The position numbers and the translations under genes were made by a program. From Diphasiastrum complanatum (lineage: Eukaryota; Streptophyta; Lycopodiopsida; Lycopodiales; Lycopodiaceae), in the NCBI GenBank assembly GCA_029204225.1, contig CM055097.1:28075192-28139191 (forward strand): a DNA stretch of 64,000 nucleotides, in the 5' to 3' direction. This document shows, piece by piece, positions 46,756 to 58,033 of the stretch. Numbering within the stretch: the stretch's first letter is position 1; every line of letters begins with the position of its first letter. The notes under the pieces were generated by a model, which worked only from the letters and a program-made list of their open reading frames with translations, made no database searches and was not told the DNA's origin.

Positions 46756-47889
46756 CGTACCTGCAAACACAAGTGTCTGATCGTCTTGTCCCAACATCAG
46801 AGATCAGTTATTTGTTTAAAAAAGTTGAAACCTACCGAATTTCATTGGCAGAGTTTCAAGTCCGATTCAATAAGTTCAAACGTACAACATTGACAGAGTT
46901 GGCCAAGGCAAAGTCAATCATCAAGGATTATGAAACGGCGGCCGCTCAAGTTTTAGAGTCCAACCCCTAGATTATGGTTCCACTTATATCTCAATTCTCG
47001 CCTTAGCCACAAGATCAAGGCGGATTTGATACAGACTTGGATCAAGGAGGAGATGTCAATATGGAAGACGTAGTACCAGATGCACAGGCCACGAAAGAAG
47101 GTCCATCTACTTCTAGGACCAAGCCTTTATTTCAAAAGCCAATCACCATTGAGGACCAGATCCAAATTTTTCTATAGCAACATCCGCATGAGTCCTCGAA
47201 GGGTGGATGGGTAATCAAGTTTAAGACTTCCGAGATCGAGGCCGACAAAGAATTGGACAAACTACCAGCATTGCGAGAGCAACCAGCTTGGCAAAAGACA
47301 GTTTTTGAGAAAGCTCCAGATTCCATTGTGAGCTATGTCGCAAGCCCTCACCAATTGCAGGCAGATCCTTACTATGTGTCAATTAGGCCGCGACACAACA
47401 AATGGAAAGATTGGAGATTCCAGTGGGACAAGTTTTTTCACCGAGCCCTCCAAATTTATGCTGCTGAGTATAGAAATTTGCCAGATCCAACTATTAGACA
47501 ATTTGCGTTGTTTGCAAATGATTTGACAATGTTGGTATCCATATCACCATGATGGGATGATTGTCGTCCAACGTTGGCTTTCGATTCAAATGTTCCAATG
47601 GCGTCCGACAAAGTACAAAATCAGCTGCCACTAGCCAAGTTATAATATCGAGCTACGATGCTGGGCGGAGCATGAGAGTCCAGATTTATAGCTTGGACAA
47701 CCTTGAGTTGGATTGCAGGGGCGAATAAGTGTTTTTCACCACACAAGAATGATTTCAACATGGAACGCCTGGAATTCATGGAGAAGGTGCAATACCATCA
47801 TCAAGATCAGAAGAAAGGCCAAACTAGAGCCCAAAATAAATAATCTCGCAAGGTGTCGTGGGACCGCCACCAATTTTGGTGGGAAATAC
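46756..47889 (+). pseudogene. Interior 3' part of a second Gypsy family (LTR A/B/C family)
   Basis: One frame with several stops: coiled-coil-like LAEFQVRFNKFKRTTLTELA, ELAKAKSIIKDYETAAAQVL, then a basic/aromatic domain HNKWKDWRFQWDKFFHRALQ and YRNLPDPTIRQFALFANDLT (47,253-47,552). The last part reads NDFNMERLEFMEKVQYHHQD and ends WDRHQFWWEIL at the LTR. No zinc knuckle, protease or polymerase is present. It may be an accessory ORF placed next to the 3' LTR. The minus-strand homologue is at 36.37-37.2 kb. Confidence 0.6.
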
Positions 47890-48398
47890 TGTTGGAGGGT
47901 TTGCGGATCCCAAGACAACCCTAACCCTAGTTAATAAGTGAGAGGGATTTGGCACCCTGCGTGTGTAAGTCCAATTCGATGATCACATAGAGATTTGATT
48001 AATTAGAAAGTCAATAAAAGGACTTTAGGCCTATTATGCGGGACTTTTAATGTCGCAGGGCCTAAAAGTCAAGTTACTGAATTTAGTAGGGGTTCCCACC
48101 AAAATTCATTTTCAAATTGGGTCCTCCAATTAATGAATGGGTTCCCTCCACTTTTTAAATGTTTAGGTTAGGATTAGCCAATAGGAATCGGGGTGCCCAT
48201 CTCCTCAATTCATTATATAAGTGGCAATTTTGAATCATTGTATATGTTCTCTCTTCATTTCAATACAAGTAGGTTGGCCCTCTTATGGAATGGATGTGGA
48301 ATGTCCTTGCTCTCTATCTCTTTTCCTCCATCTCTCATGCTTGTGTTTGTTGATTGTTGGATTTGATTATTATTGGGATTGCTAATTCCTAGGCTCTT

Positions 48399-48474
<76 letters not shown>

Positions 48475-48679
48475 AGGGTAAGCTTCTATCTTTGTGGATT
48501 TAGTGTTAATGGATGTAGGATTAATGCTTAGTGTTATTGTGGATCATCAATGCATGCTGGACTTTGATTTATGTTATCGCTCTCACGGAATTGAACCTCC
48601 GCATGACATCTAGCCTCGTCTCCTTGATGCTTGTGAGATTGGATCTTGGGTTGAGGCTAGGGTAGGAAATAGCCCCACA
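47890..48679 (+). repeat. Gypsy LTR copy C
   Basis: Starts TGTTGGAGGG and ends near 'ccccaca'. About 790 bp including a (GA)n array (48,402-48,471). Homologous to copies A and B. Adjacent interior on its left makes it a 3' LTR. Confidence 0.85.
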
Positions 48680-49880
48680 ACAGTTGCACAATGGGGGCAT
48701 ACAAAAATAAAAAAAAATTAATTTTTAGCTTTGATAACTAACTATATATAGATGTATCTTCATGTATTTTCATAGTGAATGAATTCTTGTAATTTGCTAA
48801 TATCATAAAATCCTCTCAAAGATTGTATCTTTCCTCGTGAAGGCACATGATCATGGAGTTTCTCATAGAGTTTTCCATCAAAATTGTCGTTGTTTTATAT
48901 ATGGTTTAGCATGCCTTGGAATATGTTACGAATTTAATTATACAAACATTGTGGAACTTTTGAATTGCACAAAATTCTACTAGATTGCTACATAATGGCA
49001 ACAAAACTAAATTCAATGTGCAAAGTTGAACCACACAGAGTTTGACTAGAATTTGTACCAGCATAAAAAAAATTAAAAAAAAAAGCATATAAAGTTTGAT
49101 TTGTTCAAACATGACTAGAAGAACGTTTTTAAAAAAAATTCCTTTCTTTTCTAAAGAAAGGTACCTATTGACTTGTGCATCATCAAGTAATATAAGCAAG
49201 TAAGGAAAAGAAGAGAAATAACCCTGAGATATGAGTTTTAGAAGGGCTTTGGATTACTAGGTTTTTGCAAAAAAACATGAGAGTAGATGAAATTCCAAGA
49301 CTAGATAGATCACCAAAATGCCTTGCACACCACCTCCTAGCTTGAAAGATCAATTTTTATAGAAGTTTTAGGATATAGATATTTCAAAACCTTTTTGAAA
49401 ATCTGTGACATATCACTTACGTTCTTTCCTAAAACATTCCAGATTCATTGTTTAGTAAGTCTTAAACCATATGCTAGATTATTCTATAGAATAGCTGGTA
49501 TGCATTACCCTACTGATAACGTTTACGATATATCGTTCTAAACAATAACATTTGTCACTGAAAAAGAATCCATAAATAGTCGAGTTTTGTGCGTAGAGTA
49601 AATATGCCCCCGTGTTTTCCTAGTTAGTGTTAGTTTTCTTAACCGTACATAAAAGTAGTCTCTTGGAGTTAAGGTGAGCATATGTTCTATGAATAGATCA
49701 TTAAGCTCGATGTTCATTAAACATATCATCTTTTTGCGTTACACTAAACAAAAGTGATAGAATTGTGTCTATTGCATCTTTTTCAAATGGTTGACAAATG
49801 CAAAAGCAGAAAAAACTGCAGTGCAATTGTTTGTGGCCTTGCATCTTACAAGCTTAGAGATTCATTTTGGACATTGGTAG
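48680..49880. other. AT-rich, no gene seen
   Basis: No domain or RNA gene recognised; short frames on both strands look like chance. Confidence 0.4.
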
Positions 49881-49881
49881 G

Positions 49882-49883
<2 letters not shown>

Positions 49884-49942
<59 letters not shown>

Positions 49943-49972
49943 TCACTCACTCACACACTCACTACTACTCAG

Positions 49973-50045
<73 letters not shown>
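49884..50045. repeat. Compound (AC)n-(ACTC)n-(TC)n microsatellite
   Basis: (AC)n at 49,884-49,938, a short 'actcactc' bridge, then (TC)n from about 49,977 to 50,045. Confidence 0.97.
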
Positions 50046-50049
<4 letters not shown>

Positions 50050-51170
50050 ATTCATGTTTATGTGTGTTCGATCTTCATGTATGCCCTCGTGAACCATACA
50101 GACAGGACCTTATATACTTTTATTGAGTTGTATTTTATTTTGAGGAATGCATCTTCAAAGGAAATAAATGGGGCGTTAAGTTAGATACGTTTTTATCATC
50201 ATGAAAACCTACTCTAGGCAATTCTTCTTGAAGGTCCTAGTGTACTCATTTAGGGAGATTCAAGTGTTTTATTCCCTTCTTGCAATGTCTATTGTCAAGA
50301 CTTGCCCATGTTAGAAAACATGGAAGATATACTAACCTAAGACAAGGACTATACAAGGCAATTTATGGAAAACAAGCAACAATTCTTTTTGGTGTAATTT
50401 GAGAGCTTTAGTTAAAGCTAGATTAAACAAGTGGATATGCAGTCACCAGGTTGATAGTGCAATCTTTCAATGTTCCAAATTTAAAGTTGAGTGGGTTAAT
50501 GGGAGGCTACTTGAGTCTATCCTCCCATCCTTTCCCTTAGTTGGTGGTGGAAGTATGAAATTAACTTTTTGGGAATTTGGAAATGTAGGTTGTTATGATT
50601 TAACATCTAGTCCTCCATATGGGAGGAGCTTCTTCTCCTCCATATACAAACTTGTATAGATTGCAACGTAACATTTTAAGTTGAGTGAGGCATATTGAGG
50701 AAAACTTGGCTTCAGTTTCTACAATTTTTCAGTTACCTCTCCTTTCTCTACACGTCGCAACATCTCTTTGATTAATGCCTGTGTGGATTTTGTTTTTTTA
50801 ACCAACTACATGTTAGATACAAAAAAATCTAACGAAATTAGACCTGAGAAAGATTTTAATATGTAAACTAAATAGTCATTACTAGCAAACCTTGATCACA
50901 ACCACTTGTTAGTTGAAGCTTGTCTATCTCCAAGAAACCAAAAAGACGACAAATAAAACAAAACAAATAAGTTTATCACTACAATTTTTTCAATTACAAC
51001 TTTAATTATAATTGTAGTTTATTGGTTTGAAAAGGATGTACTAAAGTTCCCCCACATATACATAAATGTAATGGATACTTTGTGCATATTATGCCCACTT
51101 TTTGAACAGATTAAAAAGTAGAATAGGCATCTGTTTTTTTTTAAAAAAAAACTGATGCGCATTCCAACCT
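50046..51170. other. No recognised gene
   Basis: An 86-codon frame (50,399-50,659) is not recognised and has no supporting context. 'cactacaatttttt' near 50,977 and 'aattgtagtt' near 51,010 are short inverted words only. Confidence 0.4.
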
Positions 51171-51300
51171 GCGCGTCAGGTGCAGGTTGCCACGGTGGCG
51201 TCAAAGTGGTTGCAAAAAGTCAAACTGCTCATTATGCTTCACAATGAGCATGTGAAAATTTTCAAAGTATCCATTATGCAATGTAATGCGCCGAGCATAA

Positions 51301-51397
51301 GCCATTTTGCCCGGTTCGGCTTTCCAAAAATTTTTAGACTCAGCCCTTCCGAGCCTTGCCTAAAAATTTTCTGGAAATCCTTATCGAGCAAAATGGC
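51301..51397. repeat. Imperfect inverted repeat, hairpin-forming
   Basis: Arms 51,301-51,337 ('gccattttgc...caaaaatttttag') and 51,360-51,397 ('ctaaaaattttctgg...gcaaaatggc') pair with a few mismatches around a 22-base loop. This could be a foldback transposon or a precursor-like hairpin RNA. Confidence 0.6.
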
Positions 51398-51405
51398 CTG
51401 TGCCC

Positions 51406-52270
51406 TTGCTCATTCCATAATACATAACTTCGCTAAAAGAAACAACAAAAGCAACAAATGCAACCTATCTGATCATTACTAAGACAAAGAAACGTTTATT
51501 TTATTAATGAATTCTATAAAAAAATATACATGTATGTCGTTACTATGTTCTATTTGTCTCTTATTGGCACGGAGGGGATTACGCCTAGCACTGTGCGTTG
51601 ATGCCCACGTATTCGCTCCTGCCCGCTATGCTGCCGTCTACTCGGGTGCCCAAGACATTTCGGGACCGGCAGATTTTGGGACCAAAAATTTTTGGGCACC
51701 ATGAAACTTCGAGGCCCAAGGATTTCGGACCCACATAATGCCACATGGCATATTTGCAACTATCCCATAAGCTTATGAGAGAAGTAACCATTGATGGTTA
51801 TATATTGAAACAAGCCTGATTGCTCTCATGTACTCTCATATGTGCAAGCATGAAAGCGGTTGGTGCTCACGGGCGTGACTGCTCGTCACCCGAAGAATTG
51901 GCGATACCCGAGTGCTACTGGGTGCTTGGAAAAAACTTGGGAACCACGTGCTCGAGAGAGTTTTAGTACCAAAGAAAACCTTGGGACCCCCAAAAAAAAA
52001 ATGTCGAGCAACACACGCCACATGTCGCAGGGCACGGGAGTGGGCGTTACTTCCCCTCCCTTGCTTGTCTGATAAAAAACTGAGGAGTCATAGACGTCCA
52101 TGTTTTGATTAGAGTGAGTAAACATACGTGATCAAACAGAAGCTTTGATGTTCTATAATACAAACCTACCTAAAATACGTTGTTTTAACCAAGGCGGAGG
52201 AGGTGGGCCTGGGCCACTTCCCGCTTGTTCACGTTCAAAACGAAATAAAACGCCAGCACAGAAATACAAA
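51406..52270. other. Non-coding stretch upstream of XRCC3
   Basis: Decayed repeats rich in 'ttgggaccc', 'cccgag' and 'gtgctcg' words (about 51,650-52,030). No gene. Confidence 0.4.
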
Positions 52271-52511
52271 GAAACAAAAATAGAGGGGGGGGGAACGTGA
52301 CTGCAAGACGGGAGGGGGGGAGGAGGGGAAGGCTATTCCGCTAAAACAAGAGAGGAGGCCTGACACAAAGAAAGATGAGTAATAAAAAAATCAAGGATCG
52401 AGAGAAAAAGAGAGACAGAGGCCAGAGAGAGCAGCAGGGCTGTCGATTGTCTAAGGGAAAGCAAAAGGTTGTGAAACGAGATGGATATGACAAAAAAAGA
52501 AGAGAGGATGG
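52271..52511 (+). promoter_or_regulatory. Purine-rich 5' flank of XRCC3
   Basis: G-runs and GA-rich sequence (52,286-52,335, then 'gagagaaaaagagagacagagg' near 52,399) lie directly upstream of the start codon. Such tracts are common in plant 5' leaders. No TATA box is convincing, so this is a position-based call. Confidence 0.3.
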
Positions 52512-54068
52512 ATGCAAACAGATCAAGCAAAGGATAGGTTAGGGGATCGCAGTAGGTGGATGAGGCGTGGAGCAGCAGCTTCCGCTCCTGCTCCCATCGC
52601 TCTGAGCTCCAGGCGCTTGGCGACCAAGTGCAGCACAGGCTGCAGCGTCCTGGACTCGGTTCTGGCAGGCGGCATTGCCTGCGGCAGCATCACGGAGATT
52701 GTAGGAGAAAGCGCATCTGGCAAAACGCAATTAGCTCTCCAGTTGCTGCTGGCTGTGCAGATGCCCCTCTCCTGCGGAGGATTGCGAGGCAGTGCGCTGT
52801 ATCTCTTTACTGAAGGCTACTTTCCAGACCGGCGTCTGCAACAGCTAGCCAGATGTTTCAAAGTTCAGGGAAGATTTGAGGAAACCAATGCAATCGATCG
52901 GCATGACAGGGTATTTTCATCAAAGGACGGGAAGATGAAGTCAGGCAGGAAAAGACCAGCAGAGAAGGAATTTACAGCTAGTGTTTCTCCTCTCGGCGAG
53001 CAGGTGAGATCTCTGGATCATATAAGAGCAGTGAACAATCATAGCACTGTCGTTGTTTCAAACAAAGAAGAAAAAAGAAAGCGATGCAACGCAGAGGTAT
53101 CCTACGGAGGAGAGCAGTTTCCTTATAGCAAACAGGTCTTTAAAGTAACAGACGACGAATACAGCCTTAGAGGACGAGAATTCTCAGGAGCATTTTCTAC
53201 TAGCCAGATGAAGAACACCAACTTTATAACCAGCGATCCGTGTGAGAACATCTTTGTGCAAGGAGTGCAGGAGGTAGAAGAGCTTTTCGATGCCCTAGAC
53301 CAACTCCATGCTCTACTGGTACGACCATCAGCCATGCCTGTGAGGCTAATCGTAATCGATTCCATCGCTGCTTTGTTTAGATCTGCGTTTGATAACACCA
53401 TAAAAGATATGTCCACAAGAGCAGGTTTATTTTTTAAACTCGCCAGCACCTTGAAGCGCTATGCCGAACAGTTTGATCTCGCAGTTGTGGTCACCAATCA
53501 GGTCATGGATGTTGTGGAGGATCAGATCAAAAGCGTGAAAAAACAGCTACAGATAGGAAATACCGCTGTACTCTGTAGTTCAGGGCGGATGGTTGCACCT
53601 GCTCTGGGTCTCTCGTGGGCAAATTGTGTCAACACAAGGTTATTTTTGGTTAGATGGGAGCAAACTGTACAAAGCACTGAAACTATGGATCTTAATGGGT
53701 CTTCCGTGTCAAATGGCTTCTCTGAGGTTAATTCATTAGCAGACAGAATGGCAGAAGAAATAAAGGACTGCCAACCAGATTTGCCGTTGCGGCTTGACGA
53801 ATGGCTGGAGGCTCAGAAAGCTCATCAAACAACAAGCTCTCTTGAAAATCCAGCTAAAAAAATGTTGCAAATAGACAAAGGGGTTGTGGAGTCTCTTTAT
53901 GTTGTTGGTAAAAATCCTCTAGCTAATGGTCCTTTGCCATCTTTCAGCCCTTTGGTATCACTGCACAGGAAGTTACAAGTTGTCTTTGCGCCCCATCTAC
54001 CATTTGGTGAATGCGAATTTGTTGTGGAAGAAGGGGGAATTCAAGGCATTCCAAGCTCACTAGAATGA
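52512..54068 (+). CDS. XRCC3: DNA repair protein XRCC3 (RAD51 paralogue)
   Basis: A 518-residue uninterrupted frame. XRCC3 is a RecA/RAD51-family ATPase that works with RAD51C in homologous recombination and meiotic double-strand break repair in the nucleus. Walker A is GESASGKT (residues 65-72), within a typical TGCSVLDSVLAGGI start. LYLFTEGYFPDRRLQQLA (about 97-113), Walker B VRLIVIDSIAALFR (277-290), FDLAVVVTNQV (321-331), GRMVAPALGLSWANCVNTRL (358-377) and the C-terminal LQVVFAPHLPFGECEFVVEE (488-507) all follow the XRCC3 order. Two hydrophilic insertions, about residues 120-240 and 383-485, make it longer than the about 300-residue angiosperm proteins. No intron is present, whereas angiosperm XRCC3 genes have several. 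Met16 of the frame (52,557-52,559) is an alternative start. The frame is intact; expression is unknown. Confidence 0.9.
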   Translation: MQTDQAKDRLGDRSRWMRRGAAASAPAPIALSSRRLATKCSTGCSVLDSVLAGGIACGSITEIVGESASGKTQLALQLLLAVQMPLSCGGLRGSALYLFTEGYFPDRRLQQLARCFKVQGRFEETNAIDRHDRVFSSKDGKMKSGRKRPAEKEFTASVSPLGEQVRSLDHIRAVNNHSTVVVSNKEEKRKRCNAEVSYGGEQFPYSKQVFKVTDDEYSLRGREFSGAFSTSQMKNTNFITSDPCENIFVQGVQEVEELFDALDQLHALLVRPSAMPVRLIVIDSIAALFRSAFDNTIKDMSTRAGLFFKLASTLKRYAEQFDLAVVVTNQVMDVVEDQIKSVKKQLQIGNTAVLCSSGRMVAPALGLSWANCVNTRLFLVRWEQTVQSTETMDLNGSSVSNGFSEVNSLADRMAEEIKDCQPDLPLRLDEWLEAQKAHQTTSSLENPAKKMLQIDKGVVESLYVVGKNPLANGPLPSFSPLVSLHRKLQVVFAPHLPFGECEFVVEEGGIQGIPSSLE

Positions 54069-54870
54069 TGGATCGATGACCCTTGGCTGTTATGATGGCG
54101 GATGCATCCAGTAATCTTGATAATTGTCTCCAAGATAGAATGCAAACAAACTGGTACTATAAAGTAAATTGGGCTTAGATGAAATCTTGTGTACCTATAG
54201 TTTGCTTCTACAGATGATGATTGGACAAGTAATAGAGATCTATGACAATCCAGAAGAATGCGATACAGTCAAATTAGACGCTGCATCCTTTTTGAGATAG
54301 CAGCGTGATGCTTCTAGTGTCAGTAGATAGGCTAATTTGCACATAGCCAAAAATAGAAGCAGCTCATTTCATGAAAAATCTCGATTTATCAAAGCCTGCA
54401 CATAAAGCAGGAGAGCTCGAAGCAGACAGATATTAGACTTACTCTGCTGCTCATGTCAAAAAGCTTGATAACAAGTAGCCAGACAAACCAGAGACGTTGT
54501 GTATTAGGCTTTTTGAAGCTTTCAACTTTCTCATATCAAAAAAGATTCTGGTGAAGCATCGAGGTAACAAACTTTTCTTCTCATATACGTAAGAAAGATA
54601 CCAAGCAGAAAAGTAACGATCCAGGTTTTTATTTGTGTAATACTGTTCAGATTCAAAGTTGAAAGGAATATCTACTTTCTTGTTTATTGCATGAGCACTC
54701 ATCGGCCTGAATGGTTAATGTTGAAATGTCTTGAACTGTACAGTCAAATTGGGAGTCCTGCTCCAGAAATCAACTTCAGATACTGTCAAAATGTCAAAAT
54801 GACATTTTTCTGTTGGATTTTGCAATCCAGACCTGGCAGTTATTGTGGGGTTCAGATGACCATGGCATGT
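54069..54870. other. 3' flank of XRCC3, no gene seen
   Basis: No terminal poly(A) run follows the stop codon and no second gene is readable. An LTR-like region of the outer Copia may begin within the last part. Confidence 0.4.
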
Positions 54871-55036
54871 GGTCATTTGTTAGAGATATCTTAAGTTAAG
54901 GGTGCAACTTAGTTTTGTATAGGGCAGTAGCCCGTATGGTCCAATTTCTTGACATGTGCCATTTTGCCTTTCTTGGCAATCCTTAATGTACAAAGATAAA
55001 AGGATGGTAATGAAACATCGTGATTACGCTTTTGCT
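54871..55036 (+). repeat. Left part of the outer Copia LTR (tentative)
   Basis: Joining the DNA left of 55,042 to that right of 59,743 (removing the nested element and one target copy) gives a continuous non-coding stretch that runs into a primer site at 59,846. This is where the 5' LTR of the outer plus-strand Copia should be. A TG start near 54,878 (tgttagagatatc) is possible but has no partner LTR to confirm it. Confidence 0.35.
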
Positions 55037-55041
55037 ATTTC

Positions 55042-55358
55042 TGTGATCTGTGTCAGAATTCCTTTGGCCAACTACAGTAGGACGGAGCACAATATCAAAA
55101 GCAAAAGCAAAGATCTTCAATCATTCGCAGTAATTACAAAGCAATCACATCAAGCAAATTGCAATACAGAGATGACACAAAAGCGTACATCCGTTCTATT
55201 GATTATCCATTATATGCACAAAACATCATCGATGCGAAGAAGGCACTTTTGCCTACGCAGCCTGCTGGACATCAAGAAAACCCTATGCTTGCGTGTCCTT
55301 AAGTCCTAACTGCCAATTCTCGTTTCATCCGACTGTGAAGTGCCGTTATATGGCCACA
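55042..55358 (-). repeat. 3' LTR of minus-strand Copia
   Basis: 317 bp, TG...CA ends (read on minus: TGTGGCCATATAAC to ...GATCACA). Closely similar to 59,420-59,738, differing by scattered substitutions and small indels. The polypurine tract GGAGGGGGAGGA (55,361-55,372 on the minus strand) precedes it. Confidence 0.95.
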
Positions 55359-55376
55359 AATCCTCCCCCTCCATAG

Positions 55377-57107
55377 CTACATCCTAAAAACTTTATTTAC
55401 ATTTTCTAATCCTATCATGTTCCTCAAATAAACAAAACGACTTTTAACTAGTGGTTTTGTCATTATATCCGCAAGCATAAAATCAGTGTCACAAATCTTT
55501 AATTTCAGTTTTTCTTCCTGCACTAGGTCTCTAACAAAGTGGTATTGTATGGTTGTGTATTTGCTTTTCTTGTGAAATCCAGCGTTCCTGCTGAGGAACA
55601 AACACACCTGATTGTCATTATACAACACCATGTCTGTGTTGTCGATTCCTAGTTCTCCTAGCATGCTTTGCATCCATAGATATTCTTTAGCTGCATGGCA
55701 AACACCCATGTACTCGGATTCTGTTGTTGACAGAGCTGTAGAGTGTTGCTTTTTACAGCTCCAACTTATGCAGGATCTACCCATCGGCTCTGTATGTGAG
55801 GCCCACGCTAGTTGTTTCTTTCAAGTACCTTATCACTCGCTTCGCGGCCTGCCAATGCTCTTCTCCTGGGTTATTGAGAAACTGGCTGAGCTTGGTTACT
55901 ACCACCCCTAGGTCCGCGCCTTGTACACACCATGGCATACATTAGGCTGCCTATCAGGTTTCTGTACGATGTTCATCTCCTCCATGTTTTCCAGTGTGTT
56001 AGGACTCATTTCTTTGCTTAGCCTAGAATCAGGGTTAACGGAATCCCTATAGGGGAACATTCCTACATTTGAATTTCTCAATGAGTCCGTTTATATATAT
56101 GCTCTGTCCCATCCATGTTAATCCTTTTTCTCTGTCCCTGATAATTTGTATCCCTAGGCAATAATGTATTCCTCCCAGACCTTCCGTTTCAAAAGTGCCC
56201 TTCAATTTATCTTTAAATTCATTCAAACTCGCTTTATTGTTGCATTCTATTACCAGATCGTCGACATACAATGCAACGGCAAGAAATATAGCCCCCCTCA
56301 TTCTTTATGTATACTGTCAACATAATATCTTTTAAAACCAATTCCCATAAAGAATGCATCAATCTTCTGATACCACATTCTAGAGGACTACTTCAAGCCA
56401 TATAAAGCTCTTTTGAGGGCGCATACTCTGTTAGATCCATCAATGAAACCAGGAGGTTGATTCATAAATACCTCTTCTTCCAGATCGCCATTCAAAAAGG
56501 CGGTCTTGTTCGATCTCCATTCCCCACATGGTTCCCCAGGCTATCAAGATTCTGAGTGAGCTTAGCCTGACAACTGGTGCAAACGTTTCCATGTAATCTA
56601 TCCCCTCAATTTGTGAATACCCATTCGCCACTAATCTGGCCTTGTGCCTTTCAATGTTTCCATCTGCACCATACTTTATCTTATATACCCATTTGCATCC
56701 TATGGCGCTCCTTCCTGCTGGTAAGTCTACCAGTTCTCAGGCTTTGTTTTTGTCAATCGAGTTGATCTCCTCTTCCATGGCCGCCTTCCAAGATTTCCAT
56801 TCAGGGCTAGTTTTGGCCTCTTCAAGTAATCTGGTTCAATACTCCCTTTTTCTTGGATGCTGATGAAAGTCATTTCATCGTATTTTTGAGGTGCCTTCCC
56901 CAATCTGTGTGACCTCCTTGGCTCCCTGACCATGTCTTCTACCGCTGGTACTATTGCTAAGCTTTCAGCCTGCACCCCTTCAATCCTTTCTCCTGGACCT
57001 TCTGCTTGGTCTGATATTGTTTCACTGTCCAGCATTATGTACTTCGCCTGCTTCTCGCTTGACTCTGCTCCCTCTGTGTCTTCACCTCCTTCTTCGTCAA
57101 ATATCAC
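55377..57107 (-). pseudogene. Copia reverse transcriptase and RNase H
   Basis: A linker with acidic and Ser-rich sequence (56,727-57,107) leads to [15 protein letters not shown] near 56,700, then [19 protein letters not shown] (56,440-56,631), broken by frameshifts. The catalytic LYVDDLVI and HYCLGIQI lie in 56,047-56,301; the YVDD box is intact. RNase H (55,377-55,784) has STTESEYMGVCHAAKE, YNDNQVCL, HFVRDLV and LADIMTKPL. Three frames are used, so no polyprotein can be made. Confidence 0.92.
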
Positions 57108-58026
57108 GTCTCTTGACAGAACAACTCTTATATCCGAATGCGTTTTCTGGGTATCCTACAAACGCGCAGGGATACCCTTTCAGGTCCAATTTCTTCCTCA
57201 GTTTGTCAGGAATATGAGCATAGGCTCTGCTTTCGAACACCCTCATGTGTCCCACAGAGGGCTTATCTCTTGACCACACGCTTTCTAGTATTTCATCTTT
57301 TAGGACCCTGCTCGGCACTCTATTGGAAATGTAGGCAGTTGTACTGACTGCCTCTGCCCATAAGAATCTCAGGAGGCCTTTGTCAAACATCATACTCTTG
57401 GCCATATCCATGAGGGTGCGGTTTTTTCGCTCTGCAATCCCATTTTGCTAAGGGGAATATGACATCGTGAATTCTTGATGTATGCCCTTCTCCTTGCAGA
57501 AGTCTTTAAATTTATTTGCAATGAATTCACCTCCATTGTCTGATTTGACTCTTTTCAGCCTCCTCCCTGTCTGAGTTTCCGCCATTGTGACAAACTCCTT
57601 GAATTTGTCTGATACTTGGTCCTTGGTCTTCAGAATGTACAAGAAAGTTTTCCTGCTAAAGTCATCTATAAAGGTGAGGAAATACTTCGAGTGTCCAAGT
57701 GATTCTGGATTGATAGGCCCACACATGTCTGTTAGCTCCAGGATTGTCGTCGTCATAGTCCCGCTCCTCCTTTTGAACGGTTCCCTGTGTTGCTTCCCAA
57801 GAACACAACTTTCGCATATATAAGGTTCCCCATCCTTGTCATAATTGAAGCCTGTCACCAGCTCCTTTTTCTTCATCAGCTCTAATGCTTCCGCTCCCAG
57901 GTTTCCTAGCCTCCTGTGCCAAAGAGCATCCTTCCTTGTCTTCAACACTGCTATGCACGCCTGGTGCTTGATAGTTACACCTAATGCCATTTTATAGAGT
58001 CCTCCTTCCATTGTGCTGGTCAGCAT
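57097..58026 (-). pseudogene. Copia integrase with one internal stop
   Basis: Pre-integrase zinc motif (RRLGNLGAEALELM, then CESCVLGK) is followed by the DDE core: LTDMCGPINPESLGHSKYFL, SDNGGEF and NGIAERKNR. One TAG (57,448-57,450) lies just before QNGIAERK in an otherwise continuous frame that ends with FVGYPENAFGY near 57,130. Confidence 0.93.
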
Positions 58027-58033
58027 TTCCGCA

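Noticed and set aside
50399-50659. 86-codon frame as a small gene
   Set aside because: No similarity to known domains, no splice or promoter context, and AT-rich surroundings where such frames arise by chance.
50970-51020. CACTACAA...TTGTAG words as CACTA ends
   Set aside because: Both words lie within 45 bp of each other with no subterminal repeats or body; too short to be an element.
52556-52813. Alternative frame overlapping the XRCC3 N-terminus
   Set aside because: Out-of-frame shadow of the Walker A region; it lacks any motif of its own.
54451-55309. Small reading frames downstream of XRCC3
   Set aside because: No domain. Part overlaps the LTR of the minus-strand Copia; chance frames are the simplest explanation.
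56577-57347. Plus-strand reading frames over 55.6-59.5 kb
   Set aside because: They are antisense shadows of the minus-strand Copia polyprotein, which carries recognisable domains.
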